64,000 bases of DNA, from positions 1 through 64,000 of the forward strand of contig JAWKPM010000009.1 of the NCBI GenBank assembly GCA_041390625.1. The letters are read 5' to 3'. The DNA comes from RBC038 sp041390625. Its GTDB lineage: Bacteria; Chloroflexota; Dehalococcoidia; UBA2979. The notes beneath the pieces are model-generated. The model saw only the letters and a program-made list of their open reading frames with translations, made no database searches and was not told the origin of the DNA. Below, in pieces: positions 15,417 to 24,286 of the stretch (its first letter is position 1; every line of letters starts with the position of its first letter). The position numbers and the translations under genes were made by a program.

Positions 15417-17510
15417 ATGAACCATTCACATCACGAACACCACATGGGAGCAGGGCAGTCCCCGAAGAGCTCCCACGACGCGCATGCCGGGCACGACCGC
15501 CACGCCGGGCATGCCCCCGAGGCGTTCCGCCGGCTGTTCTGGCTGTCGCTGGCGCTCACGATTCCGACGATCGCGTTCAGCGCCATGGTGCAGGACTGGC
15601 TGGGCTACTCCCTGAGCTGGGTCCCCGGGCACGACCTCGTATCGCCGGTCCTCGGCACGGTGGTGTTCCTGTACGGCGGGCGCGTGTTCCTCCGGGGCGG
15701 TTGGAGCGAGGTGCGCGATCGCCAGCCGGGGATGATGCTGCTGATCTCCCTGGCGATAGTCGTGGCATTTGCCTCGTCACTCGCAAGCGAGGTGGGGTTG
15801 CTCGACCTCGAGTTCTGGTGGGAGCTCGCGGCCCTGGTGACGGTGATGCTGCTCGGCCACTGGCAGGAGATGCGCGCGCTGGGCATCACCCGAGGCGCGC
15901 TCGCGGCGCTCGCCGAGCTGCTGCCGGACGAGGCTGAGCTCGTCGAGGGCGACGCGACCCGCTCAGTCCCGATTGCCGATCTCGAGGCGGGCGACCTCGT
16001 GCTCGTCCGCCCCGGTGGACGAGTGCCGGCCGACGGGACCGTGGCATCGGGACAGGCCGACTTCGACGAATCGATGCTCACGGGCGAATCCCGACCGGTG
16101 CTGCGCGGCGAAGGCGAGCGCGTGGCGGCGGGCACCGTCGCCCTCGGCTCGTCGGTGCGCATCCGCATCGATGCCGTCGGTGACGAGACGGCGCTGGCCG
16201 GCATCCAGCGCCTCGTGTCCGAGGCCCAGCAGTCGCACTCACGCGCCCAGGACATCGCGGACCGCGCGGCGGCGGCGCTGTTCTACGTCGCGGTGGCCGT
16301 CGGTGTGGCCACCTTCTTCGCCTGGTCCGTGATCGGCCAGATCGACACCGCCGTGGCGCGGACGGTCACCGTCCTCGTCATCGCCTGCCCCCACGCCCTC
16401 GGACTGGCGATTCCCCTGGTGATCGCGATCTCGACCGAGGTCTCAGCGAAGAGCGGCATCCTCGTGAAGGACCGCCTCGCCCTCGAGCGGACTCGTCAGC
16501 TCGACGTCGTCCTCTTCGACAAGACCGGGACCCTCACCGTGGGGCGGCCGAAGGTCACGGGGATCTGGAGCCTCGATGGTGACGACGGACGCACCCTCCG
16601 CGCCGCCGGTTCCGTCGAGTCCGAATCGGAGCACCCGCTGGCGCGCGCGATCGTCGAACGAGCTCGAGCCGAGGTGACGCTTGCGGCGGCCTCGGACTTC
16701 CGAGCGGACGCAGGACGAGGCGTCCACGGACTGGTCGAGGGCGTGGCGATCGACGTGGTGGGGCCGCGAGGCCTCAGCGAGCGGCACCTGCAGGCTCCCG
16801 CCGAGGCCCAGGAGGAGCTGCAGTCGTGGCAGCAGCGTGGCGCGACGGTGCTGTACGTGCTCCGTGACGACGCCCTCATCGGAGCGCTCGCGCTGGAGGA
16901 CGAGGTCCGGGTCGAGTCGCGCGGGGCCGTCGACGAACTGCATCGACTGGGCGTGCGGGTGGCGATGGTGACGGGAGACGCGCGCAGCGTCGCCGAGGCC
17001 GTAGCGAAGGACCTCGACATCGACGATGTCTTCGCCGAGGTGCTGCCCGAGAACAAGGCCGAGCAGGTCCGCAAGCTCCAGGGCGAAGGCCTGCGGGTCG
17101 CGATGGTCGGCGACGGCGTGAACGATGCTCCTGCGCTGGCGCAGGCCGATGTGGGAATCGCCATCGGCGCAGGCACGGACGTGGCGATCGAGTCGGCGGG
17201 CGTGGTTCTCGCGTCGGACGACCCGCGCTCGGTCGTTCAGGTGATTCGGCTGTCCGCGGCGTCGTACCGGAAGATGGTGCAGAACCTCATCTGGGCGACC
17301 GGGTACAACGTCCTCGCGATTCCGCTGGCGGCAGGTGTGCTCGCATGGGCCGGGATCGTGCTGCCACCGGTCGGCGGCGCCGTGCTGATGAGCCTGTCGA
17401 CCATCATCGTGGCCGCGAACGCCCTGTTGCTCCGCCGGATTGACCTCGGGCCCGAGGAGCAGGCCGAGGGCCCGGTCGCCCTCGATGTTCCTGCTCGAGC
17501 GGCCGGCTAG
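15417..17510 (+). CDS. copB: Copper-transporting P1B-type ATPase (CopB-like)
   Basis: 697 residues from ATG 15417, with GAGGAG six bases upstream. The N-terminus is His-rich (MNHSHHEHHM, HAGHDRHAGHAPE), replacing the CxxC metal domain. Eight membrane helices are expected. Catalytic marks: TGESRP, ion-site CPH at about residue 323 (CPHALGLAIP), DKTGTLT at about 367, HP in SEHPLARAI, and GDGVNDAP at about 563. CPH defines the P1B-3 group, which exports Cu(II)/Cu(I) or Ag(I). It follows the ECF sigma gene and overlaps no other gene; the SHOCT gene starts 13 bases later. Confidence 0.88.
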   Translation: MNHSHHEHHMGAGQSPKSSHDAHAGHDRHAGHAPEAFRRLFWLSLALTIPTIAFSAMVQDWLGYSLSWVPGHDLVSPVLGTVVFLYGGRVFLRGGWSEVRDRQPGMMLLISLAIVVAFASSLASEVGLLDLEFWWELAALVTVMLLGHWQEMRALGITRGALAALAELLPDEAELVEGDATRSVPIADLEAGDLVLVRPGGRVPADGTVASGQADFDESMLTGESRPVLRGEGERVAAGTVALGSSVRIRIDAVGDETALAGIQRLVSEAQQSHSRAQDIADRAAAALFYVAVAVGVATFFAWSVIGQIDTAVARTVTVLVIACPHALGLAIPLVIAISTEVSAKSGILVKDRLALERTRQLDVVLFDKTGTLTVGRPKVTGIWSLDGDDGRTLRAAGSVESESEHPLARAIVERARAEVTLAAASDFRADAGRGVHGLVEGVAIDVVGPRGLSERHLQAPAEAQEELQSWQQRGATVLYVLRDDALIGALALEDEVRVESRGAVDELHRLGVRVAMVTGDARSVAEAVAKDLDIDDVFAEVLPENKAEQVRKLQGEGLRVAMVGDGVNDAPALAQADVGIAIGAGTDVAIESAGVVLASDDPRSVVQVIRLSAASYRKMVQNLIWATGYNVLAIPLAAGVLAWAGIVLPPVGGAVLMSLSTIIVAANALLLRRIDLGPEEQAEGPVALDVPARAAG

Positions 17511-17523
17511 GACGGAGGCAGAT

Positions 17524-17790
17524 ATGTGGCACTGGCACGGCGACTGGGACGGCGGTGACTGGCTGGGCATGGTCGTGATGATGGCGCTGGTCTGGACGCC
17601 GCTGCTGCTCGTGGCCCTCGCGATCTTGCGAGGGCCTCGACGGCATAGCGACAGTGAGCGGCGCTCGGAGGAGCGCGAATCGGCCGAAGAGGTCGCACGA
17701 CGTGCGTACGCGAACGGCGAAATCGACCGCGAGCGATTCCTCGAGGTCATGAGCGACTTGCGCGAGCACCCTGCCAGCCCTCGAGGCTGA
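17524..17790 (+). CDS. Small membrane SHOCT-domain protein
   Basis: 88 residues from ATG 17524, with GGAGG five bases upstream. The N-terminus is Trp/His/Asp-rich (MWHWHGDWDGGDW), followed by one membrane helix (LGMVVMMALVWTPLLLVALAIL) and a C-terminal SHOCT motif (YANGEIDRERFLEVMSDL). Such proteins often accompany copper ATPases; here it is the last gene of the metal locus. The N-terminal His/Met could bind metal. Confidence 0.75.
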   Translation: MWHWHGDWDGGDWLGMVVMMALVWTPLLLVALAILRGPRRHSDSERRSEERESAEEVARRAYANGEIDRERFLEVMSDLREHPASPRG

Positions 17791-17892
17791 CGCGCGCCGC
17801 ACCTCGGGGCGGAGCGGGCCGCAGGCAGTACCGAACGTGCACGAGGACCGGTCACCCGGCCCCCGTGCCCCAGAGGGAACTGGCTGCTCAGA

Positions 17893-17918
17893 GGCTGCCT
17901 CGCGTTCGAGAGGCAGCC
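17893..17918. terminator. Hairpin between convergent genes
   Basis: 9-bp stem (GGCTGCCTC paired to GAGGCAGCC) with an eight-base loop, between the SHOCT gene (ends 17790) and the minus-strand binding-protein gene (ends 17928). Confidence 0.6.
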
Positions 17919-17927
17919 GAGGCCTCG

Positions 17928-19796
17928 TTAGCGATCGAGGCCCGGGGCGCCATCGTCGAGCCAGATGGCGCGAGACTGCTGCGCGTTGTAGCAGGTGAAG
18001 TTGCCCATCAGGCCGTGGCCGCGGTAGTTGAGCATGTAGTTGTGCCAGTTGCGGCGCGCGTTCGCCTCCGGCCACCACCAGTCCCACACCTGGTCATGGA
18101 TGATGTCCCAGACCTGCTGCCAGATCGCCTTGCGCTCCTCGATGTCACTCACCGCGCGCTGCTGGTCGAGCAGCCCATCGAGCTCGGCGTTGCCCTTGGC
18201 GTTGTAGTTGAGGCCGCCCGACGTGTAGTACCAAGGGTAGATCCACTGGTCCATAGCGTAGCCCGGCGGGCCCCACACGATGCCGATCGTGGCGTCGAAG
18301 TTTCGGTCCGACAGCAGCGTGACCTGCGTCGGGTTGTCGACCTGACGGAACGAGATGTCCACGACGCCCTGAAGCGCATCGTTGATGCCGGGGATCAGGA
18401 TCTCGCCCGAGTCCGTGCGGTCGTACCAGGTGACGTGCTCGAATTGGAGCGGGTTGTCCGCGGTGTAGCCCGCCGCGGCCAGCAGGTCGGTCGCCTGCTG
18501 TGGGTCGAACTGGTACCAGGGCCCGTTCGCTTTGGCCGTCGGCTGTTCGTCGTAGAGGAACGCCCACGGCATGGGCGGGTTGGAGAACGCACCTTCCGGG
18601 TTCTGGTTGTCACCCGCGTTGTCCGCCAGATCGAACTCGTCGCGGTTCGCCGCGAGTGAGATCGCCCGGCGGACGCGCTCGTCCTGGAAGATCGGGTTGG
18701 TCATCTGGAAGTGCCAGCCGTTGACGTTGGCGCCTCGCGAGATGGGGAGCCGCCAGCCGATGACGTCATCGGCTTCGTTCTGCATCGACTCCTGGTCAAG
18801 GTCGTCGCGCGCGTTCCAGTCGAAGAAGTTGTCGGTGAGGAAGCCCGCGCGCTGGACCGAGAGATCGCTCTGCACCGAGGTGATGACCTGGTCGACGAAC
18901 GGATGCCCGTCCTCGAAGTAGTCCGGGTGCTTGTCGAAGACGGAGCGTTCCTTCTTCGTCCACTCCGCCTGGATGAAGGGGCCGGTGCCGACTGCCTGCT
19001 CCTGAAGACGGTCGTCGTCCTCGATCAGCTCGCGCGGCCAGAGGAACGACCACGAGGCGGTCGAGGCGGGGAAGTCGCTGTTCGGCGCACCGAGCGTGAT
19101 CACGATGGTGTTCTCGTCCGGCGCCGCGATGCTCGTGACGCCCGAGTACACGTCCTTCTGCGTTCCGCCAGCCTGGTAGCGCTCGAGTGAGAGCTTCACG
19201 TCCTCTGACGTGAAGACGCGTCCGTTGGTCGGATCGACGTTGTGCGTCTTGATGCCCGGCCGCAGGTGGAAGGTGAACTCGGTGTTGTCCGGGTTCGCCT
19301 CCCACGACTCCGCCATGTCGCCCTCGATCTCCACGAGGAACGGGTGGGCGTTTGCGCCGGACTTCCCGCGAAGGAGCTTCGCGTTCGTCATCTCCATCGT
19401 CTCGTAGATGGTGCAGGACAGCGTGCGGTTGATGTCCATGCGCGGCGGGTCGAGGTAGCGCATGAGCAGCGTGCCGCCGTACTTGGCATTTACCTCGGGG
19501 TTCGCCTCCGCCGGGCTCGGTGGCACAGGGGAGTTGTAGAGGCCAGGCGCCACGCGCACCTGGTCCGCGGGGACCGGCGTCGCATTTGCGTCCATGGTGG
19601 CCGTGGCCGTGGCCGTGACGGCAGCGACGCCGCCGGCGCCGGCACCCTGGGCGGTGGCCGCCGCGGTCGCGTCTCCGTTGTCATCGCTGCCACAGCCGAT
19701 GAGCGCCGCACCGGCGAGACCGGCAATGCCGACACCAGTCCCGCGAATGGCGGCGCGTCTCGAGATCGCCCGCCTCGTCCAGTAGTTCGTGGTCAT
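17928..19796 (-). CDS. ABC transporter substrate-binding protein, family 5 (peptide/nickel type)
   Basis: 622 residues from ATG 19796. The signal is Tat-like with a lipobox (SRRAAIRGTGVGIAGLAGAALIGC), giving a lipoprotein. The family-5 fold is seen in the opening lobe (YGGTLLMRYLDPPRMD), VFTSEDVKLSLERYQ, and DERVRRAISLAANRDEF. Ligand may be peptides or other solutes; family-5 proteins are broad. No permease or ATPase gene is next to it, so it is an orphan that would need a transporter encoded elsewhere. Confidence 0.85.
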   Translation of the reverse strand: MTTNYWTRRAISRRAAIRGTGVGIAGLAGAALIGCGSDDNGDATAAATAQGAGAGGVAAVTATATATMDANATPVPADQVRVAPGLYNSPVPPSPAEANPEVNAKYGGTLLMRYLDPPRMDINRTLSCTIYETMEMTNAKLLRGKSGANAHPFLVEIEGDMAESWEANPDNTEFTFHLRPGIKTHNVDPTNGRVFTSEDVKLSLERYQAGGTQKDVYSGVTSIAAPDENTIVITLGAPNSDFPASTASWSFLWPRELIEDDDRLQEQAVGTGPFIQAEWTKKERSVFDKHPDYFEDGHPFVDQVITSVQSDLSVQRAGFLTDNFFDWNARDDLDQESMQNEADDVIGWRLPISRGANVNGWHFQMTNPIFQDERVRRAISLAANRDEFDLADNAGDNQNPEGAFSNPPMPWAFLYDEQPTAKANGPWYQFDPQQATDLLAAAGYTADNPLQFEHVTWYDRTDSGEILIPGINDALQGVVDISFRQVDNPTQVTLLSDRNFDATIGIVWGPPGYAMDQWIYPWYYTSGGLNYNAKGNAELDGLLDQQRAVSDIEERKAIWQQVWDIIHDQVWDWWWPEANARRNWHNYMLNYRGHGLMGNFTCYNAQQSRAIWLDDGAPGLDR

Positions 19797-20022
19797 CGGC
19801 TCCAGTCCCCTCCCACAGCGCATGAAACTTGCGCCAACGTTATGGGGGTCCGTCAATGCCATACGTGAATCACGGTCGAGGATGAATGCGGATCTCAAAC
19901 AGGCGATCACAATCAGCGCCGTGAGAGCCGGACAACGCCGTCAGGCTGCCCCGACGCTGCCGGACTTTGGGCCGCGTTCGAATCTGGTCCTGGCGTCCCG
20001 GGGCCTCGAGGTCAACCGGCTG

Positions 20023-21402
20023 TCACTGCAGGTTGCGGTAGTTCGGCACCAGCGCGAACACCGCGGTCGAGAGCACGATGAGCGCCACCGCCGCGCCGCC
20101 GAGGGCCATCTGCGGCCCGATGACGGCGGCCAGGATGCCAATCCCGAACGTGCCGAACGACGTGAGTCCCATCTGCATCATCTGGATGCTGCTGATGCGA
20201 CCCCGGTACTCGTCGGAGACATGCGTCTGGATGAGCACGTTCGTGAGGGCCTGCCGCCCGGACATGCCAACCCCGAGGAGCACGACGACGACCGCGCTCA
20301 CCGTGAACGACGTCGACATCGAGAACGCCAGCAAGGCGATGCCCAGCACCAGGGTGCTGCCCAGCAGCAGGGCGCCTCGATGGCGGTTCGGGATCGAGGC
20401 GATCGCCAGTGATCCGACGAGTGCGCCCATCCCGGTCAGCGTCAGTAGCAGCCCCATGCGGATCGCCGTCTGCTCTGGACTGTCGCTCAGGACCTCGTCC
20501 ACGAAGCCCGGCAGCAATCGCTGGTAGGGCATCGAAAACGTGACGATGAATAGATGGACACCCAGCAACATCATCAGCACAGGCACCGTCCGCAGGTACC
20601 GGAATGCATCGGCGATCTCGCTGATGCCTCCTCGGCCACGTCGGGCCTCCGGCCGTGCGATGCGGGCGGCCGCAGGCGGCGCCGCCGGAACTCTCACCAT
20701 CGCCAGGATCGCGAGGGCGTAGAGGCCGGTCATGAGCAGGTACACCCACTCGGGCCCGATGACCGCCAGCAGTGCTCCCCCAAGCGCTGGCGCGAGCAAC
20801 CTCGATGTGTTCATGGCAGACGCATTCAGGGCGAACGCGTTCGTCAGGCGTTCCTTGCCGACGATCTCGGGAATCATCGCCTGCCGAGCCGGTTGAGAGA
20901 ACGAATTCGCGATGCCCTGCAGCACGGCACTGACGAGCAGGTGCTCAAACCTCAGCTGGTCGCTGAACAGGAGGCCGGCAATGACCGCGGCCTGGAGCAT
21001 CGAGACCGCCTGGCCGGCCTGGACCACGTAGCGTCTGCTGACGCGGTCGGCGATGACGCCGCCATACAGCGCGAGTCCGAGACGAGGCCCTGCGTTTGCG
21101 AGTGCGACGCCGCCGAGGGCGGCGAACGAGCCTGTGAGCTGGTAGACGAGCCAGCCGCGTACCACCTGTTGCATCTGCAACGACGACCAGTTGCCGGTCA
21201 TCGACAGCAGGAACCAGCGGAACGCCGGAACGTCGATCAACGAGTCCAGGGTGCGGAAGCTGCGCCCTGACGAGACAGATTCCGTGGTCCTCGTCGAGAC
21301 AGGAGGTGGGCGGGCCTGATCGGCGGCGTCCGCTGGGGCCGGCTCAACCTCGACCGTTGCGAGGTCGTGCCGGCGCGGGTTCATCTTCACGAGGGCAACC
21401 AA
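20023..21402 (-). CDS. MFS transporter (EntS/MFS_3 type exporter)
   Basis: 459 residues with 12 predicted membrane helices after a 60-residue cytoplasmic N-terminus. The hallmark loop is GGVIADRVSRRYVVQAGQ between helices 2 and 3, repeated loosely as LASIPNRHRGALLLG in the second half. This is the MFS_3 group, which includes enterobactin and drug exporters. It may extend to a start at ATG 21384. Substrate unknown. It is followed on the same strand, 226 bases on, by the binding-protein gene, but co-transcription is doubtful. Confidence 0.82.
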   Translation of the reverse strand: MVALVKMNPRRHDLATVEVEPAPADAADQARPPPVSTRTTESVSSGRSFRTLDSLIDVPAFRWFLLSMTGNWSSLQMQQVVRGWLVYQLTGSFAALGGVALANAGPRLGLALYGGVIADRVSRRYVVQAGQAVSMLQAAVIAGLLFSDQLRFEHLLVSAVLQGIANSFSQPARQAMIPEIVGKERLTNAFALNASAMNTSRLLAPALGGALLAVIGPEWVYLLMTGLYALAILAMVRVPAAPPAAARIARPEARRGRGGISEIADAFRYLRTVPVLMMLLGVHLFIVTFSMPYQRLLPGFVDEVLSDSPEQTAIRMGLLLTLTGMGALVGSLAIASIPNRHRGALLLGSTLVLGIALLAFSMSTSFTVSAVVVVLLGVGMSGRQALTNVLIQTHVSDEYRGRISSIQMMQMGLTSFGTFGIGILAAVIGPQMALGGAAVALIVLSTAVFALVPNYRNLQ

Positions 21403-21756
21403 TCAATCCGCGCGCCTGTCCCGACTATACCCCTGCGCTCCGTTGGCTCAGCCACCGGTGGGTACTGCCTACCATCCGCGAGAGTGGGGACGGCCGGATC
21501 ACTCTCCGGCCGCGGGCGGTAGGCTCGCGGCTTCTCGCATGCGCTGCGTCTGCGTCGCGGAATTCACTGCCCCAGCAGCAACATGAGATAGAGACGCCTG
21601 GCCGACCTCCTGGTCGGCCGTCATCAGCCAATTCGAATCTGGATCGGGTCGTGCCGTCCTGCGCCCAGCTTGCCGCAGGACGTTGAGATGTGGCCCGTGC
21701 GGACGCTCAGCACGAGTTCATCCGCGCGCTCGACGCTGAGGTGGTACATGGCCGGC

Positions 21757-22680
21757 CTATCGCGACGTTCGGTCCGACCGGGGCCCCCGCGCGAGGCGCG
21801 CCTCGAACTGTCGTGCCGACACCTCGAGCCCCTCGACGTGTGCGCGCACGAGTTCGCGTGCCTGTTCGGCCGTCTCGTCCAGGCCGCTGAGCTCGAAGAA
21901 CTTCCAGTATTTGAGGATCGGCAGCACGACCTCATCGCGATGGATTCGAAGGTTGTAGATCCCGGCCTTCGCGATCAGTGCCGCTTTCCGGTTGAAGCCG
22001 GGAATGCCGGCGCCCGGCATCTTGAAATCGAGGATCTCGTCCGCGACGGCGCGGACCGCTGCCGACGGGGATATCTCGAACGCCGCCGCCAGCATGTCCC
22101 GGTAGAACACCATGTGCAGGTTCTCGTCCGCGGCGACCCGGGCCATGATGCGGTCGGCGACGGGATCGTTCGAGTACTTGCCCGTGTTGCGGTGGGAGAC
22201 GCGGGTCGCCAGCTCCTGGAACGCGACGTAAGCGAGCCCGTGCAGCACGTCCGGGGTGTCGTGGTCGTAGCCTCGCTGGACCTGGTCCATACGCGCGCGC
22301 TCGAGGGCGGTCGGATCGAGGTTCCGTGTCACCGTGAGGTAGTCACGGAGGACGATCGCGTGGCGTCCCTCCTCGGCGGTCCAGCGCCCGACCCAGTTCA
22401 TCCACGCCCCGTCGCCCTTGCGGAACATGCTGTGAATCAGCCGGTGGTAGCTGGGGAGGTTGTCCTCGGTGAGGAGGTTCACCTCGAACGACATCTGGGC
22501 GACACCAGTGAGCCGAGGCTGATCAGGCGTCCACGGCTCCTTGTCGAAGTCGCGACCGAGGCGGTACGGGATGAAGTCGTGCGGGAACCACTCCTGAGCG
22601 ACGCTCAGGTGCCGGTCCAGGAGCCGTCCGGCCTCTGGCTCCAGCTCGAGCAGGAGCGACTGGTCGTCGAACATCGGCAT
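21757..22680 (-). CDS. Ferritin-like acyl-[ACP] desaturase (type 2 fatty acid desaturase)
   Basis: 307 residues. The diiron motifs of soluble stearoyl-ACP desaturases are in order: E-x-N-L-L-T-E-D-N near residue 67, WTAEEGRHAIVLRDYL near 100, QELATRVSHRNTG near 160, and ADENLHMVFYRDML near 190. It should insert a double bond into an acyl-ACP using O2 and ferredoxin, as for DesA1/DesA2. Length matches that group. A 9-bp palindrome 93-115 bases upstream is a likely operator. Confidence 0.85.
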   Translation of the reverse strand: MPMFDDQSLLLELEPEAGRLLDRHLSVAQEWFPHDFIPYRLGRDFDKEPWTPDQPRLTGVAQMSFEVNLLTEDNLPSYHRLIHSMFRKGDGAWMNWVGRWTAEEGRHAIVLRDYLTVTRNLDPTALERARMDQVQRGYDHDTPDVLHGLAYVAFQELATRVSHRNTGKYSNDPVADRIMARVAADENLHMVFYRDMLAAAFEISPSAAVRAVADEILDFKMPGAGIPGFNRKAALIAKAGIYNLRIHRDEVVLPILKYWKFFELSGLDETAEQARELVRAHVEGLEVSARQFEARLARGPRSDRTSR

Positions 22681-22772
22681 GCAGTCTCCTGGGAACGCGT
22701 TCGTGGTGCGCAGTGCCTCGTGGTTTCGCTTGGAGAACGATAGCCGCGAACGCGTGCCCGACCAAACTCGGC

Positions 22773-22795
22773 ACGTATCGCAAAACGCGATACGT
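22773..22795. promoter_or_regulatory. Palindromic operator upstream of the desaturase gene
   Basis: 9-bp perfect inverted repeat (ACGTATCGC and its complement) around AAAAC, 93 bases before the desaturase start. The length (23 bp) suits a TetR-family repressor. No regulator is encoded next to it. Confidence 0.6.
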
Positions 22796-22988
22796 CTGCG
22801 CGAACTCCGCTCGTGACTCCGGGCGGACCGTGCTCAGTCGTCCGCTACCACCTCGAGCGTCGCGCGCATCGAGGCGTCGCAGTCCCTGACTTCGCCGCCT
22901 CATCGCGGTCGAGAGGCTCAACCAATGCCGGAATCCGCACTCACCCTCTGCTCAGTAAGCAGATGGTCGCCGAGCTGCGGAATGGGGA

Positions 22989-23010
22989 AGGCCCACCGAA
23001 TGGCGGGCCT
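22989..23010 (-). terminator. Hairpin just past the tRNA-Gly 3' end
   Basis: 9-bp stem with one mismatch (AGGCCCACC against GGCGGGCCT), loop GAAT, 21 bases beyond the tRNA CCA end on the minus strand. It is best read as the native terminator of the tRNA-Gly gene whose 3' half remains at 23032. Confidence 0.6.
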
Positions 23011-23031
23011 CACCTCTATCTATGCATGGGT

Positions 23032-23079
<48 letters not shown>

Positions 23080-23128
23080 CGCTGGTCGGGCACTTTGGGC
23101 AAGTGGTCTGAGACTACCTGCCGCCCCT

Positions 23129-23146
23129 CACCACCAGTTGGTGGTG
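23129..23146. repeat. Short perfect inverted repeat beside the tRNA half
   Basis: CACCACCA and TGGTGGTG separated by two bases, 50 bases inside the presumed element from the tRNA scar. It could be a recombinase or excisionase arm site, or just a hairpin. Confidence 0.45.
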
Positions 23147-23218
23147 CTTGGTAGTCAATGGTGGTCCGAGCGCGGCCCGCGACACATCACTCGGGACTGG
23201 CGTGCGTGTCCAGGTTGA

Positions 23219-23860
23219 CTAGACGATTCGGCGCTCACTACCGCCGACGAGTTCGCGCAGGTCTGCGAGGAGGCGCTCGTCGCGGGGAGGCCTGCGCATT
23301 GGCCCGACGACAGGCCGCGCCGATGCACGGAGCCTGTTGAGTTCGTCGCGGATGGCTGGGAGGAGCGCCCCGAGTCGAGGCGGCAGCAGTTCGCCGTGGT
23401 CGAGGAGGACGACCGTCTCCTTGAGCACCTGCTCGCACACCACGAGCCCCTGCCATGACTCGGCCCAGACGTCGCGGAATCGCGCGGACTCTACCGCGAT
23501 GATCTCCCCGACGAGCGAGCCGTCCGCGAGTTCTGGGGGCACCATCCCCTCGTGTGGCCCGAGGAGCGGGCTCGTCTCCTGGCAGAGGTCTCGCAGCGCG
23601 ACCCGATGCTGCAGCAGCACGAGGCGGACGCGGAGGCCGTCGACCCGGGCATGGAGCAGGGGCAGCATCGAGCTCATCGCCAGCTGGAGCCCACCCAGGC
23701 GAGAGACGAGGCGGCTGAACTCCGCGAACTGGGAGACCGGCATGGTGTCCCGGACGTTCTCGTTCTCCGTCACATCCTCGAGCGCCGCTCGGAGGCCGAG
23801 CAGGGCGCGCTCACGTGCGGTCAGCCTGTCGTACACGAGCTTCGGAACGTGCTTCGTCAT
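23219..23860 (-). CDS. Hypothetical helical protein of the integrated element
   Basis: 213 residues, ATG start with AAGGCA upstream. It is predicted mostly helical (LTARERALLGLRAALEDV, LQLAMSSMLPLLHARVDGLRVRLVLLQHRVALRDL) with possible coiled coil. No family recognised. It is the last of a minus-strand run (25551 to 23219, gaps of 15 bases or overlaps), so it belongs with the ParB-methyltransferase gene. Confidence 0.55.
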   Translation of the reverse strand: MTKHVPKLVYDRLTARERALLGLRAALEDVTENENVRDTMPVSQFAEFSRLVSRLGGLQLAMSSMLPLLHARVDGLRVRLVLLQHRVALRDLCQETSPLLGPHEGMVPPELADGSLVGEIIAVESARFRDVWAESWQGLVVCEQVLKETVVLLDHGELLPPRLGALLPAIRDELNRLRASARPVVGPMRRPPRDERLLADLRELVGGSERRIV

Positions 23861-23875
23861 CGCGGGGTGCCTTCC

Positions 23876-24286
23876 CTATCTCGGGGTGTAACCGCGTCCG
23901 TCGACGACAGCCCTGAGGGCACGGATGCTCGCCTCGAGGTCGCGAGCCTCGATGGCGCGAATCGCGACCCAGGTCGTGTAGGCGAGGCTCCGCGAACGGG
24001 CGATCGAGTTCGGCAGGGCGAGGGTGTCGAAGGTCGCGATCTCGAGCACCCGGAGGATGTCGTCGAAGTTGTTGAGGCCCTCGAACTCGTATGCGCCGGC
24101 GACGGTGACCTCGCGGCGGCGTCGCTGACCACCGAGCCTACGGGCCTCGGCGACGTCGGCGGAATGCTCCGGGTCATGCATGCGGCAGAAGCGGCCGTCA
24201 CGCAGCGGCGCCGCGCGGCACGGCGCACCGCTTCCGGTCAGGGCCGCGCACGAGCGCCGCGGTTGCAGCGCGCGCAGCGCGGTCAC
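23876..24286 (-). CDS. Small zinc-finger-like protein of mobile elements
   Basis: 136 residues; GTG start overlaps the TGA of the upstream methyltransferase gene (GTGA). The N-terminal motif C-A-A-x-T-x-S-G-A-P-C-R-A-x-P-L-x-D-G-R-F-C-x-x-H-D-P is a recognised zinc-knuckle found in phage and island proteins. The rest is helical. It is probably DNA-binding and coupled in translation to the methyltransferase. Confidence 0.65.
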   Translation of the reverse strand: MTALRALQPRRSCAALTGSGAPCRAAPLRDGRFCRMHDPEHSADVAEARRLGGQRRRREVTVAGAYEFEGLNNFDDILRVLEIATFDTLALPNSIARSRSLAYTTWVAIRAIEARDLEASIRALRAVVDGRGYTPR

